DNA from: Reyranella aquatilis
GTDB lineage: Bacteria > Pseudomonadota > Alphaproteobacteria > Reyranellales > Reyranellaceae
Length of the DNA: 64,000 nt
Reading direction: 5' to 3'
Assembly: GCF_020880995.1 (NCBI RefSeq)
Contig: NZ_JAJISD010000002.1
Coordinates: forward strand, 1 to 64,000
In this document: positions 44,301 through 53,866 of the stretch, in pieces
Layout of the letters: every line of letters starts with the position of its first letter
Numbering within the stretch: position 1 is the stretch's first letter
Translations under genes and position numbers: made by a program
The notes under the pieces: generated by a model
The model's database searches: none
Told to the model about the DNA's origin: nothing
What the model saw: the letters and a program-made list of their open reading frames with translations, nothing else

Positions 44301-46103
44301 ATGGCCGGCCCCAGCGACATCTACGTCTTCAAGGACGCTCTCATCGTCCTCGGGACGGCGGCCGTGGTGGCGCCGGTCGTGCACCGCCTCAAGATCAGTC
44401 CCGTGCTCGGCTTCATGGTCGTCGGCGCGGCGCTCGGTCCCTACGGGCTCGGCCGTCTGGCCGACTTCTCGCGGGCCATCGACTGGCTGACGGTCACGGG
44501 CGAGCGGCAGATCGCCTTCATCGCCGACCTGGGCATCGTCTTCCTGCTGTTCTTCATAGGCCTCGAGCTCTCGATGCGCCGCATGATCACGATGCGCCGT
44601 CTGGTCTTCGGGCTGGGCGGACTGCAGGTGGTGCTCTCCGCGGTTGTCATCAGCCTCGCCCTCTACTGGCTGGGCCAGCCCGCCGCCGCAGCCCTCATCA
44701 TCGGCACCTGCCTGGCGCTCTCCTCCACCGCCATCGTGATGGAACTGCTGTCCGGTCAGCGCCGGATGATGTCGACCACCGGCCGCACCAGCTTCGCAAT
44801 CTTGCTGGCGCAGGACCTCGCCGTTGTCCCGCTCCTGTTCCTGATCAGTGCGCTGGGCGGCCATTCGGAAGGGTCGGTGATCCAGGGCGTCATCGTGGCC
44901 GTCGTCGAGGCGGTGCTTGCAGTCGCCGTGATCGCCGTGGTCGGCCGGGTCGTGCTGAAGCCGCTGTTCCGCCTCGCCGCCAGCACCGACAATCCCGAAT
45001 TCTTCATGGCCGCGACGCTTCTGATCGCGGTCGGGTCGGGCGTGATCGCGGCCATGGCCGGCCTCTCGATGGCGCTGGGCGCCTTCATCGCCGGGCTGCT
45101 GCTGGCCGAGACCGAATACCGTCGCGCGGTCGAGGCCATGATCGACCCGTTCCGCGGCCTGCTGCTGGGCGTGTTCTTCTTTTCGGTCGGCATGCACATC
45201 GACCTGAGCTTCATTTGGCGCGAACCGCTGCTCGTGATCGGCGGCTTCATTGCCATGATGGCCGCGAAGACCGTGCTGCTGCTCCCGCTCTGTCGCTTCT
45301 TCGGGGTGCCGTGGGCGGCCAGCGTCGAAACCAGCCTGCTGCTGGCGCCGGGCGGCGAATTCGCCTTCATCGGCATCGGCCTCGCCACCCAGTTCAGCCT
45401 CGTCCAGCCGGGTGTCGCCGCCGGGGTGCTGGCGGTGGTGTCCCTGACCATGGGCACCCTGCCGTTCGTGTCGCTGTTCGCGCGCCGCGCCGCCCGGCGT
45501 GTCGCCAAGCAGGTGACGGGCGAGGCGCCGGCGACTCCGCTGCCTCCCGCCGACCACGAAAAACGCGTGATCGTGGTCGGTCACGGTCGGGTCGGCCAGC
45601 TGGTCTGCGACCTGCTCGACAAGCATCAGATCTCCTACATCGCCGCCGACCACGACGCCGTGCGTGTCGAGCGCTGGCGCAAGCTCGGGCGACCGATCTA
45701 TTTCGGCGACGCGTCCAACTCGCTCTTCCTGCAGCGCTGCGGCATCGACGAGGCGACGGGCGTGATCGTCACCATCGATACGGCGGCGGTCGACGACGTG
45801 GTGCGGGCCGTGCGGGCGCGCCGCCCCGACGTGATGATCGTGGCGCGCGCCCACGACGCCCAGCATGCGCGCCATCTCTACACGCTCGCGGTGACCGACA
45901 CGGTGCCGGAGACGATCGAGGCCAGCCTGCAATTGGCCGAATCGGCGCTGGTCGGGCTCGGCGTCCCGATGGGCCTTGTCATCGCCTCGATCCACGAACG
46001 CCGCGAGGAGGTCCGGAACGAGTTGCAGGCCGCGGCCGGCGGCACGGGGTCGATGTCAGCGCGCATCCGCGATGCCCGGCGTGAGAAGGCCGTGAAACCA
46101 TGA
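44301..46103 (+). CDS. Kef-type cation:proton antiporter with TrkA-N domain
   Basis: The 600-residue protein has about 12 membrane segments (CPA2 fold) with LGFMVVGAALGPYGLG, FLLFFIGLELSMRRM, ALSSTAIVMELL, LLAQDLAVVPLLFL and APGGEFAFIGIGL, then a cytoplasmic TrkA-N/Rossmann domain from about 425: KRVIVVGHGRVGQLVCDLLDKHQISY, with the NAD-binding GxGxxG. It probably exchanges K+ or Na+ for H+ with redox or nucleotide control. Its stop overlaps the EEP gene by ATGA. An in-frame TTG three codons earlier is a possible alternative start. Confidence 0.88.
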   Translation: MAGPSDIYVFKDALIVLGTAAVVAPVVHRLKISPVLGFMVVGAALGPYGLGRLADFSRAIDWLTVTGERQIAFIADLGIVFLLFFIGLELSMRRMITMRRLVFGLGGLQVVLSAVVISLALYWLGQPAAAALIIGTCLALSSTAIVMELLSGQRRMMSTTGRTSFAILLAQDLAVVPLLFLISALGGHSEGSVIQGVIVAVVEAVLAVAVIAVVGRVVLKPLFRLAASTDNPEFFMAATLLIAVGSGVIAAMAGLSMALGAFIAGLLLAETEYRRAVEAMIDPFRGLLLGVFFFSVGMHIDLSFIWREPLLVIGGFIAMMAAKTVLLLPLCRFFGVPWAASVETSLLLAPGGEFAFIGIGLATQFSLVQPGVAAGVLAVVSLTMGTLPFVSLFARRAARRVAKQVTGEAPATPLPPADHEKRVIVVGHGRVGQLVCDLLDKHQISYIAADHDAVRVERWRKLGRPIYFGDASNSLFLQRCGIDEATGVIVTIDTAAVDDVVRAVRARRPDVMIVARAHDAQHARHLYTLAVTDTVPETIEASLQLAESALVGLGVPMGLVIASIHERREEVRNELQAAAGGTGSMSARIRDARREKAVKP

Positions 46104-46768
46104 AGGTGATCAGCTGGAACCTTCTGCGGCTGACCGGCGCCGCGGTCGAGGACGTGGCGAGGCTGATCGATATCCAGAAGCCCGACGTGCTGCTTATGCA
46201 GGAGGCCACGAAGCACATCGAAAAGTTGCCCGAACTGGTGGGCGGCCATTTCTACCGGCTATCCTGGCTCGGCCGCATCCACGGTCTCGCGGTCTGGAGC
46301 CCGAGCCATTTCCCGCGGCCCACGGCGCTGTCGCTCCCGGCATCGCGGCTGCCGGGCCGGCTGCCTCGGCGCCGGGCCCAGATCATCCAAATGGGCGAGA
46401 TCACCCTGGCCAACGTCCATCTTTCGCACGGCCAGCTTCTCAATCGCCGCCAGCTCGCCCGCGTCGCCGCGGCGCTGCAGGGCAAGCCTTCGGCGATCAT
46501 CGGCGACTACAATGCCGTCGGCCCGGTGATGCTGCCTGGCTTTGCCGATGTCGGTCCGCGCGAGCCCACGCACCTCTCCGGCAACGTGATGCCGGTCCGC
46601 CTCGACCGCTGCCTTGCCCACGGGCTCGTCTGCCGTGCCTCCGCCGCGCTCGACTTCGGCCCCTCGGACCATCGGCCGATCCGGCTCGAACTGCACCTCG
46701 AGGGCCCCCACGCCGAGCCCCAGCCGGCGCGGTCGCGCAAGGACCGGCTGGGACGTTTCTACAGGTAG
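46100..46768 (+). CDS. Endonuclease/exonuclease/phosphatase (EEP) family protein
   Basis: The 222-residue product has the EEP motifs: VISWNLLR, LLMQEA (metal-binding Glu), ITLANVHLSHGQLLNRR, SAIIGDYNAVGP (catalytic Asp/Asn) and FGPSDHRPIRLEL (catalytic Asp/His). Members cleave DNA, RNA, inositol phosphates or sphingomyelin; the type is unresolved. It lacks a signal peptide. It is translationally coupled to the antiporter (ATGA) and overlaps the convergent cardiolipin synthase by ten bases. Confidence 0.8.
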   Translation: MKVISWNLLRLTGAAVEDVARLIDIQKPDVLLMQEATKHIEKLPELVGGHFYRLSWLGRIHGLAVWSPSHFPRPTALSLPASRLPGRLPRRRAQIIQMGEITLANVHLSHGQLLNRRQLARVAAALQGKPSAIIGDYNAVGPVMLPGFADVGPREPTHLSGNVMPVRLDRCLAHGLVCRASAALDFGPSDHRPIRLELHLEGPHAEPQPARSRKDRLGRFYR

Positions 46769-48168
46769 GGCTGCAAAAGGCGCGCCGCGCTGTTGCGCAG
46801 GCGGATCGGCAGCGGGTCGCCGTCGATGTCGGCCAGGGTAAGGCGCTGCTGCGGCGTGGCCGATTCCACGATCTTCCGGGCAAAGGCCGCGTCGTGCAGC
46901 TCGACGTTCAGTTCGAAGTTCAGCCGGAAGCTGCGGGTGTCCCAATTGGCGCTGCCGATGAACGACCAGGAATCGTCGATCGTCATCAGCTTCGAATGAT
47001 CGAACGGCGCCGGCATCATCCAGACGCGGCAGCCCGCCTCGATCAACGGCCTGAGCGGCACACGCCGCGCCCAGTCGAGTATCGCGTGATTGGAATTCTC
47101 CGGCAGCAGGATGTCTACCCTGATGCCGCGCATGGCCGCGAGGCCCAGCGCCATGGTGAGCGGCTCGCCCGGCAGGAAGTACGGCGTCACCACGCGGATC
47201 GATTCGCGCGCGCACGAGATGGCGTGCAACGTCGCGAACTCGATCTGCTCCATGTCCTCGTCAGGTCCCGAGGGCACGATCCGCGCCGACACGGTGCCCA
47301 CCGGTTCCAGCGGGGGGAACCAGTCGGCGTCGGGCAGGTGCTCGCCGGTCGTGAACAGCCAGTCGTCGGCGAAGGCGTCGGTGAGTTGCTCCACCACCGG
47401 GCCCTCGATGCGGAAATGCGTGTCGCGGACGCGGTGGGACGGATTGGCCGCCTCGACGTTCTCGGCGCCGATGTTGAGGCCGCCGGTGAAGGCGATCCTG
47501 CCGTCGACCACCAGCAGCTTGCGGTGGTTGCGCAGGTTCAGGAACGGCATCTGCCAGGGAAAGTACGAATGCAGGAAGCGCGCGACCGGGACGCCGGCCT
47601 TGCGCAGCCGGTCGTAGGTGCCGGACCAAAAGTATCCGCTGCCGATGCCGTCGATCAGCACCCGGACCTGCACGCCGCGCTTCTGCGCCTCGATCAGCGC
47701 CTCGTGGAACTTCTCACCGGCCGCATCGGCGCGGAATATGTAGCTGCAGAGGCCGACGCTCGTCCGCGCGCGGCCGATTTCTTCCAGCATCCGCGGATAG
47801 GCTTCGTCGCCGCTGCGCAGCATCTCGACCTTGTTGCCCGGCGCCGAGGGGAGGCCGGTCAGTCGACCGACCGCATACTCCAGCGGGGTCAGGGCATCCG
47901 TCCCGATCGCCTCCGGAACCGAGACGGCCAACGGAAGGCGCTGGCGCTTCAGCCTCTGCGCACGCCGCTTGACGCGGTTGATGCCCATGATGGCGTAGAG
48001 CAGTCCGCCCATGAAGGGCGAAAGCCAGGCGATCCCGATCCAGGAAACGGCGGCGCCGACGCTGCGCTTGTAGAGCAGCACGTGGATCGTCACCGCGCCG
48101 GCGATGGCCACGTGAGCAACCGCTGCCGCTGCGCCCACCAACGCCGTCACATTGTCATCGAGAGTCAC
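46759..48168 (-). CDS. cls: Cardiolipin synthase (PLD superfamily)
   Basis: The 469-residue protein has two N-terminal membrane segments (about residues 8-30 and 38-62) and two HKD motifs: HRKLLVVDGRIAFTGGLN (His215) and HSKLMTIDDSWSFIGSAN (about residue 395). That is the layout of bacterial Cls, which condenses two phosphatidylglycerols to cardiolipin and glycerol at the inner membrane. A GTG at 48168 with GGGGAAC upstream is taken as start. Confidence 0.9.
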   Translation of the reverse strand: MTLDDNVTALVGAAAAVAHVAIAGAVTIHVLLYKRSVGAAVSWIGIAWLSPFMGGLLYAIMGINRVKRRAQRLKRQRLPLAVSVPEAIGTDALTPLEYAVGRLTGLPSAPGNKVEMLRSGDEAYPRMLEEIGRARTSVGLCSYIFRADAAGEKFHEALIEAQKRGVQVRVLIDGIGSGYFWSGTYDRLRKAGVPVARFLHSYFPWQMPFLNLRNHRKLLVVDGRIAFTGGLNIGAENVEAANPSHRVRDTHFRIEGPVVEQLTDAFADDWLFTTGEHLPDADWFPPLEPVGTVSARIVPSGPDEDMEQIEFATLHAISCARESIRVVTPYFLPGEPLTMALGLAAMRGIRVDILLPENSNHAILDWARRVPLRPLIEAGCRVWMMPAPFDHSKLMTIDDSWSFIGSANWDTRSFRLNFELNVELHDAAFARKIVESATPQQRLTLADIDGDPLPIRLRNSAARLLQPYL

Positions 48169-48215
48169 TTCGCCCGTTCCCCGACCCCTGCACTGCGGCT
48201 GGCCGAGGAACCGTT

Positions 48216-48851
48216 CTAGCGGCGACCGGTGTCGAATGCCATGCGTACCGCGAGCGCCGCGAGCACGGTCCCCATCAACCATCGCTGCGCGGCCATCCAG
48301 AACGGCCGGCCGGCCAGGAACGCCGCGACCGAGCCGGCCGCCAGCACGATCAGCGCGTTGACCGTGAGGCTGATCGCGATCTGGGTCGATCCGAGCAGCA
48401 GGGTCTGCCCGAGGACATTGCCCCGGTCGGCATCGACGAACTGCGGCAGCAGCGAGAGATAAAGCGCCGCGATCTTCGGATTCAGGAGGTTGGTGAGCAG
48501 GCCCATGGCGAAGAGCCGCCGCGGCGAATCGGGCGGCAAGGCGCGCACCTCGAACGGCGAGCGGCCGCCGGGACGCAACGCGCTCCAGGCCAGCCAGCCG
48601 AGATAGGCCGCGCCTGCCAGACGCAGAGCATCATAGGCATAGGGGATCGCAAACAGCAGCGCCGTGATGCCGAACGCCGCCAGCAGCATATAGGTGACGA
48701 AGCCCAGCGCCACGCCACCCAGCGAGATCAGACCGGCGACCCGGCCCTGGCAGATCGAACGGGAGACGAGATAGGCCATGTTGGGCCCCGGGCTCAGCAC
48801 CATCCCGAGCGCTACCGCCGCGAACGCGGCCAGGGCCGGCAACGACACCAT
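48216..48851 (-). CDS. LysE family amino-acid/metabolite exporter
   Basis: The 211-residue membrane protein has six segments and the LysE/RhtB signature GMVLSPGPNMAYLVSRSICQGRVAGLISLGGVALGF near the N-terminus, followed by GAAYLGWLAWSALRP and LLTNLLNPKIAALYLSLLPQFVD. Such proteins export amino acids or similar solutes. The substrate cannot be told. It lies 21 bases after the aminotransferase gene, suggesting a shared transcript. Confidence 0.88.
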   Translation of the reverse strand: MVSLPALAAFAAVALGMVLSPGPNMAYLVSRSICQGRVAGLISLGGVALGFVTYMLLAAFGITALLFAIPYAYDALRLAGAAYLGWLAWSALRPGGRSPFEVRALPPDSPRRLFAMGLLTNLLNPKIAALYLSLLPQFVDADRGNVLGQTLLLGSTQIAISLTVNALIVLAAGSVAAFLAGRPFWMAAQRWLMGTVLAALAVRMAFDTGRR

Positions 48852-48872
48852 CCCGTCCTCCGTGAAGCGACC

Positions 48873-50198
48873 TCAGGCGACCGCTTTGATGGTCTTCGCC
48901 GTGATGTCGACGATCTCGTCGATCTGGGCCTTCTCGATCACCAGCGGCGGCGACATGGCGATGGCATCGCCGGACTGGCGGACCATCAGGCCGAGTTCGA
49001 AGGCCTTGGTGAAGGCCTTGTAGCCGCGCGTGCCGACCGCGCCCTCCGGCGCGAGGTCGATGCCGCAGGCCATGCCGAGATTGCGGATGTCGGTGACGTT
49101 CGGCAGGCCCTTCAGCGAGTGGATGCCCTCCTCCCAGTACGGCGAGAGCTCGGCGGCCCGTGCGAACAGTTCCTCGTCGCGATAGATGTCGAGCACGGCC
49201 GATGCCGCGGCGCAGGCCAGCGGATGGGCCGAGTAGGTATAGCCGTGGAACAGGTCGATCGCGTTCTCCGGCCCGTTCATCAGCCCGTCGAACACGTGCT
49301 TGCGCACGAACACGCCGCCCATCGGCACCGTGGCGTTGGAGATGCCCTTGGCGACCGTCATCAGGTCGGGGATCACTCCGAACTTCTCGGCGGCAAAGGA
49401 GGTGCCGAGGCGACCGAAGCCGGTGATGACCTCGTCGAAAATCAACAGGATGCCGTGCTTGTCGCAGATCTCCCGCAGGCGCTTCAGGTAACCCTTCGGC
49501 GGCGGCAGGAAGCCGGTGGAGCCGGCGCACGGTTCGACGATCACGGCCGCGATGTTCGAGGCGTCATGCAGGCCGACGATGCCTTCAAGCGCATCGGCGA
49601 GATGGGCGCCGTTCTCCGGCTGGCCCTTGGAGAAGGCGTTCTCCGGCAGGTGGGTGTGCGGCAGATGGTCGACGCCCGGCAGCATGGCACCGAACCACTT
49701 GCGATTGTTCACCATGCCGCCGACCGAGATGCCGCCAAAGCCGACACCGTGATAACCGCGCTCGCGGCCCACGAAACGGGTGCGGGTGCCCTGGCCGTTG
49801 GCACGATGGTAGGCCAGCGCGATCTTGAGTGCGCTGTCGACCGCCTCGGAGCCCGAGTTGCAGTAGAACGCGTGATTGAGATCGCCCGGCAGCAGGGCGG
49901 CATGCCGCGCGGCCAGTTCGAACGCCTTCGGATGGCCCATCTGGAACGAGGGTGCGTAGTCCATCTCATCCAGCTGTTTGGCGATCGCCGCCTTGATCTC
50001 CTCGCGGCCATGGCCGGCGTTGACGCACCAGAGGCCGGCGGTGCCGTCGATGATCTGCCGGCCCTCCGGAGTCCAGTAGTGAACACCCTTCGCCCGGGCC
50101 AGCATGCGGGGGTTCTTCTTGAACTGCCGGTTCGCGGTGAACGGCATGAAGAACGCTTCGAGATTGTTGGCGGCGGGTGCGGTGTTCGACGGCGTCAT
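48873..50198 (-). CDS. Class III aminotransferase (omega-amino acid:pyruvate type)
   Basis: The 441-residue product is a class III PLP aminotransferase: ARAKGVHYWTPEGRQIIDGTAGLWCVNAGHGR, FYCNSGSEAVDSALKIALAYHRANGQG, YHGVGFGGISVGG, LIFDEVITGFGRLGTSFAAEKFGVIPDLMTVAKGISNATVPMGGV (PLP Lys). The sequence is closest to omega-amino acid:pyruvate (beta-alanine, taurine, putrescine-related) aminotransferases. It is followed by LysE on the same strand. Confidence 0.87.
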   Translation of the reverse strand: MTPSNTAPAANNLEAFFMPFTANRQFKKNPRMLARAKGVHYWTPEGRQIIDGTAGLWCVNAGHGREEIKAAIAKQLDEMDYAPSFQMGHPKAFELAARHAALLPGDLNHAFYCNSGSEAVDSALKIALAYHRANGQGTRTRFVGRERGYHGVGFGGISVGGMVNNRKWFGAMLPGVDHLPHTHLPENAFSKGQPENGAHLADALEGIVGLHDASNIAAVIVEPCAGSTGFLPPPKGYLKRLREICDKHGILLIFDEVITGFGRLGTSFAAEKFGVIPDLMTVAKGISNATVPMGGVFVRKHVFDGLMNGPENAIDLFHGYTYSAHPLACAAASAVLDIYRDEELFARAAELSPYWEEGIHSLKGLPNVTDIRNLGMACGIDLAPEGAVGTRGYKAFTKAFELGLMVRQSGDAIAMSPPLVIEKAQIDEIVDITAKTIKAVA

Positions 50199-50239
50199 CG
50201 GCAGACCTTCGGGCTAAGAATGGACTTGGCGGCAAACTA

Positions 50240-51232
50240 TCACTTGTTCACGTCGACAACCACGCGGCCACGTATCTCTCCTTTGAGGATTTTTGGGGCC
50301 AGCGCCATCAGGTCGCCCAGTCCCGCCTCGCTGACCGTGCTGTCGAGCCTGTCCAGCGGCAGATCGCTGCCGAGACGACGCCACGCTTCCTCACGCGGCG
50401 CCTTCGGCAGCATCACCGAGTCGATGCCATAGACCGAAACGCCGCGCAGGATGAACGGCAGGATCGAGCCCGGGAACGCAGGCCCGGCCGCGAGTCCGCA
50501 GACCGCTGCCGCGCCGCCGTACTTCAGTTGCGCCAGCGCCTTTGCAAACATCACGCCAGAGACGGTGTCGACGATGCCGGCGAACCGCTCCGACAGCAGG
50601 GGCCGGTCGGGCGCCTCGGTCAATTCCTTGCGGTCCATGATCGTGGTGGCGCCGAGCGCCTTCAGGTACTCGCCTTCCTGCGGCCGGCCGGTGGCCGCGA
50701 CGACGGCATAGCCGAGCTTGGCCAGGATCGCGACGGCGACCGAGCCGACTCCACCCGCCGCACCGGTCACCAGGATTTCGCCCGAGGCCGGGGTGATCCC
50801 GTGCTTTTCCAGCGCCATGACGCAGAGCATCGAGGTGTAGCCCGCCGTGCCGATGGCCATGGCGTGCCGGGGCGAGATCGCAGCGGGCAGCTTCACGAGC
50901 CAGTCGCCCTTCACCCGCGCCTTCGATGCGTAACCGCCCCAGTGCAGTTCGCCGACGCGATAGCCGTTCAGCACGACCTTGTCGCCCGGCTTCAACGCGG
51001 GGCTTTCCGAGGTCTCGACAGTACCGGCGAAATCGATGCCGCCGACATGCGGCCAGGTCTTCACAAGTCCGCCGCCGGTCGTGAGCACCAGCCCGTCCTT
51101 GTAGTTCAGGGTGGAGTAGTCGATGGCGACGGTGACGTCGCCCGCCGGCAACCTGTCCTCGGTCAGGGTTTCGACGGCGCCGCTCACCTTGCGGTCGGCA
51201 CCCTGGGTCAAGACGAGCGCGCGGAAAGTCAT
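50240..51232 (-). CDS. acuI: Zn-independent MDR oxidoreductase, AcuI/YhdH type
   Basis: The 330-residue protein has the MDR fold without the zinc ligands: LTTGGGLVKTWPHVGGIDFAGTV, GYRVGELHWGGYASKARVKGDWLV, the NADPH-binding GAAGGVGSVAVAILAKLG and VAATGRPQEGEYLKALGATTIMDRKEL. It matches the YhdH/AcuI group, acrylyl-CoA reductases or general quinone reductases. It probably reduces acrylyl-CoA or an alpha,beta-unsaturated carbonyl with NADPH; the acuI symbol is a family-level assignment. Confidence 0.82.
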   Translation of the reverse strand: MTFRALVLTQGADRKVSGAVETLTEDRLPAGDVTVAIDYSTLNYKDGLVLTTGGGLVKTWPHVGGIDFAGTVETSESPALKPGDKVVLNGYRVGELHWGGYASKARVKGDWLVKLPAAISPRHAMAIGTAGYTSMLCVMALEKHGITPASGEILVTGAAGGVGSVAVAILAKLGYAVVAATGRPQEGEYLKALGATTIMDRKELTEAPDRPLLSERFAGIVDTVSGVMFAKALAQLKYGGAAAVCGLAAGPAFPGSILPFILRGVSVYGIDSVMLPKAPREEAWRRLGSDLPLDRLDSTVSEAGLGDLMALAPKILKGEIRGRVVVDVNK

Positions 51233-51891
51233 GGGATCTCCTCAACGATTGGCGACCCCTCTCTAGCAAGGCCGCAGCCGCTCAAACAGCCTTGGCGAGA
51301 AGTCCGTTTCGCGCACGGCGCCAGTGCCTCCACCCGGCGGCGATGATGAGGAGAATAAAGGCGATCAGCCCGTGCGAGCCGCGCCGCGATCACGACGTCT
51401 GGCCCGTCGGCGGATCCGATCCTATCCGCCGCAAGCCACAGCCCGATCACCCACCGCCGACGTCTGGATCATGTGCATCGCGAACAAGCAGGCCAGACCG
51501 AGATAGTCGAGAGCGCCGAACCTCGCCTCACGATGCCCGGCATGGGCCAGATGGCGGTCCATGCCCGCATCGGCCATGAAGCCCGAAGGCTGGAACAGTT
51601 CGATTGGCGCCAAGACTGCGGGTGGCCAACAGGCAGACCAACCACAGGATATTCTTCATCCTCGGCCCCGCTCACGGCAATGTGAATCTCCGCTTCGCCA
51701 GACATCACCAAGAGGTACGCGACGACCGCAACGCAACAAACGAGCCAAGCTAGTGAACGACAGGTTCTACAACCGGAATGGCTCGTGTGAGCAACCGTGA
51801 TCAAAAAAAAGAGGCCGCCCCCGCCATGGCCTGTTAAGATTAATGTAATCAAGAGTGGGGAGAGCAAGGGTACTTCCCTCGTATCGTACAC
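51233..51891. other. Gene-poor stretch of about 660 bases
   Basis: No credible gene with start, ribosome site and protein-like composition fills this region. Its left part holds a possible relic (listed separately). The right part (about 51720-51890) is A+T-richer than the neighbours, with an A8 run at about 51802 and AT-rich sequence at 51833-51850; it probably contains the promoter of the sulfotransferase gene, but no clear -35/-10 pair was seen. Confidence 0.45.
51282..51640 (-). pseudogene. Possible decayed membrane-protein gene
   Basis: On the minus strand a hydrophobic C-terminal segment (LIAFILLIIAAGW, then a basic HWRRARNGLLAKAV and stop at 51282) lies in one frame. An upstream piece with FGALDYLGLACLFAMHMIQ and a IGLWLAADRIGSADG piece lie in other frames, so at least one or two frameshifts would be needed to join them. 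This looks like a small degraded membrane protein, but chance hydrophobic frames cannot be excluded. Confidence 0.28.
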
Positions 51892-52929
51892 ATGTTCGGA
51901 AATTATCGGCTCCCCGTCCTTTCGACCGTACCCCGTTCGGGCACGTGGTTCCTGCGGTACGTCTTCTCCTTCGTCTGCCATCTCGACCAGGGCGGCCGCC
52001 TCGACGACCTGCTGACCGGGGAAATCGTCGGTAATCCACAGGGTCCTGCCTTCGACTTCGAGCGCTTCAGGGGGGGGCCGCTGTTTCGCGTCGCGGGAAC
52101 GCTGCCCGACGATCACCTGTTCATCGGGCACACGGTCTGCCCCGGCTTCGCAAACCGCACGGACCAACCGGACTGGTGGAAACAGGGCAGCTTCCACGTT
52201 CGGGGCTACGACGCTCTTCACGAGGAAGAGAGCTACCGGAACACACCCGTCGATCTGGCGACCTACGATTTCGCCCCCATCAAGGTCCCGGCGATGGACC
52301 GCGCGGCCCGAAAGGGGCGCGGCGCTCCAATCGCGCTCGTCTATCGAAACCCCATCGACCAGGCTGCGTCGTACTTCCGCTACTGTCAGGCGCACGTGAG
52401 CCCGGCCTACCACGTGCTCCGTGGGCGCCCGGTGGCGGACATGTCGTTCCGCGAGTATCTCTTCGAGGCGGCCCTGAACTCCTATGCGCGCCAGTTCGTG
52501 TCCTACCAGGAACAGGCCGCCCGCTACCCTGGGCTCGTCAAGCTGGTCCCTTATGAAGGTCTGATCGACCGCCCGGTCGAAACGCTGACGGCGCTGCTCG
52601 ATCATTTTTCGGCGACCCGCCGCCCCTGGCCGATGCTTCCTGCCGCCGTGCGGCTGGCCCGCAAGGAACACATGCGTGCGATCGAAGGCAGGCTCGGCCG
52701 CTCGCTCGATGGCACCCGCAACGGCCGCAACAGCCAGAGCCACATGCGCGCCTCGGACGACACCGAGCGGGAACAACCGATGGATCCCGAACTGCGGGAC
52801 GAGGCAGTCTCCATGCTTGGCGGCATGGGCATCGATTGCCGGCTCTTCGCGTGGCCGGCGCAGCGTGCTCCGTCGATCCGCCTGGCCTATAATGACGAAG
52901 AGTGGCACAGGAAGCGCGCGTCGCGCTGA
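51892..52929 (+). CDS. Sulfotransferase-domain protein
   Basis: The 345-residue product has a 5'-phosphosulfate-binding loop ([14 protein letters not shown]), a 3'-phosphate motif ([16 protein letters not shown]) and the following [23 protein letters not shown] segment, which make up the PAPS-dependent sulfotransferase fold. There is no signal peptide or membrane segment. It sits directly upstream of cysD and cysNC, which make its donor PAPS. The acceptor (a lipid, glycan, or small molecule) is unknown. No strong ribosome site precedes the ATG, so the start is uncertain. Confidence 0.78.
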   Translation: MFGNYRLPVLSTVPRSGTWFLRYVFSFVCHLDQGGRLDDLLTGEIVGNPQGPAFDFERFRGGPLFRVAGTLPDDHLFIGHTVCPGFANRTDQPDWWKQGSFHVRGYDALHEEESYRNTPVDLATYDFAPIKVPAMDRAARKGRGAPIALVYRNPIDQAASYFRYCQAHVSPAYHVLRGRPVADMSFREYLFEAALNSYARQFVSYQEQAARYPGLVKLVPYEGLIDRPVETLTALLDHFSATRRPWPMLPAAVRLARKEHMRAIEGRLGRSLDGTRNGRNSQSHMRASDDTEREQPMDPELRDEAVSMLGGMGIDCRLFAWPAQRAPSIRLAYNDEEWHRKRASR

Positions 52930-52960
52930 GGCCGTGCCCCTGAAGCAAGGACAAGCCGGC

Positions 52961-53866
52961 GTGCCAGTCTCCCTGACCTACCTCGAGCAGCTGGAAGCCG
53001 AGAGCATCCACGTGCTGCGGGAGACCGTGGCCGTGTTCTCCAATCCCGTGCTGATGTACTCCATCGGCAAGGACTCCTCGGTCCTGCTGCATCTCGCACT
53101 CAAGGCATTCTATCCCGCGAAGCCGCCTTTCAAGGTTCTCCATGTCGACACGACCTGGAAGTTCCGGGAAATGATCGCCTTTCGTGACCGGCGCGCCCGC
53201 GAACTGGGTCTCGACCTCATCGTGCACACCAATCAGGAGGGATTGAAGGCCGGCGTCAATCCCATCACCCACGGCGCCGCCGTCCATACTGACGTGATGA
53301 AGACGGAAGCGCTGAAGCAGGCGCTGGATCACCATGCGTTCGACGCCGCGATCGGGGGCGCGCGCCGGGACGAGGAGCCGTCCCGCGCCAAGGAGAGGAT
53401 ATTCTCCCGCCGCAACGCGTCGCATCGGTGGGACCCGCGCCGCCAGCAACCCGAACTCTGGCAGCTCTACAACAACCGGCTGGGACCGGGCGAAAGCGCC
53501 CGCGTGTTCCCGCTGTCCAACTGGACCGAACTCGACGTCTGGACCTACATCGCGCGGGAAAATATCCCGGTCGTACCGCTCTACTTCGCCGCACAGCGGC
53601 CGGTCGTCGAGCGCGACGGGATGCTCATCATGGTCGACGACTCCCGCCTGCCGCTGCGGCCCAACGAAGTGCCGCAGCAGCGCTGGATCAGGTTCCGCAC
53701 GCTCGGATGCTATCCGCTCACCGGCGCCGTCGAATCCCGGGCGACCACGATCGAGGCCATCATCGCCGAACTCGCCGACGGCCGGACGTCCGAACGCCAG
53801 GGCCGGGCGATCGACCACGGTTCGGGCGGTTCGATGGAACGCCGCAAGGCCGAGGGCTATTTCTGA
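52961..53866 (+). CDS. cysD: Sulfate adenylyltransferase subunit CysD
   Basis: The 301-residue protein aligns with E. coli CysD (302): [40 protein letters not shown], the ATP-pyrophosphatase loop [40 protein letters not shown] and [12 protein letters not shown]. With CysN it forms APS from ATP and sulfate. A GTG at 52961 is chosen for its match to E. coli; a GTG nine codons earlier is possible. It begins 31 bases after the sulfotransferase and overlaps cysNC (TGATG). Confidence 0.93.
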   Translation: MPVSLTYLEQLEAESIHVLRETVAVFSNPVLMYSIGKDSSVLLHLALKAFYPAKPPFKVLHVDTTWKFREMIAFRDRRARELGLDLIVHTNQEGLKAGVNPITHGAAVHTDVMKTEALKQALDHHAFDAAIGGARRDEEPSRAKERIFSRRNASHRWDPRRQQPELWQLYNNRLGPGESARVFPLSNWTELDVWTYIARENIPVVPLYFAAQRPVVERDGMLIMVDDSRLPLRPNEVPQQRWIRFRTLGCYPLTGAVESRATTIEAIIAELADGRTSERQGRAIDHGSGGSMERRKAEGYF

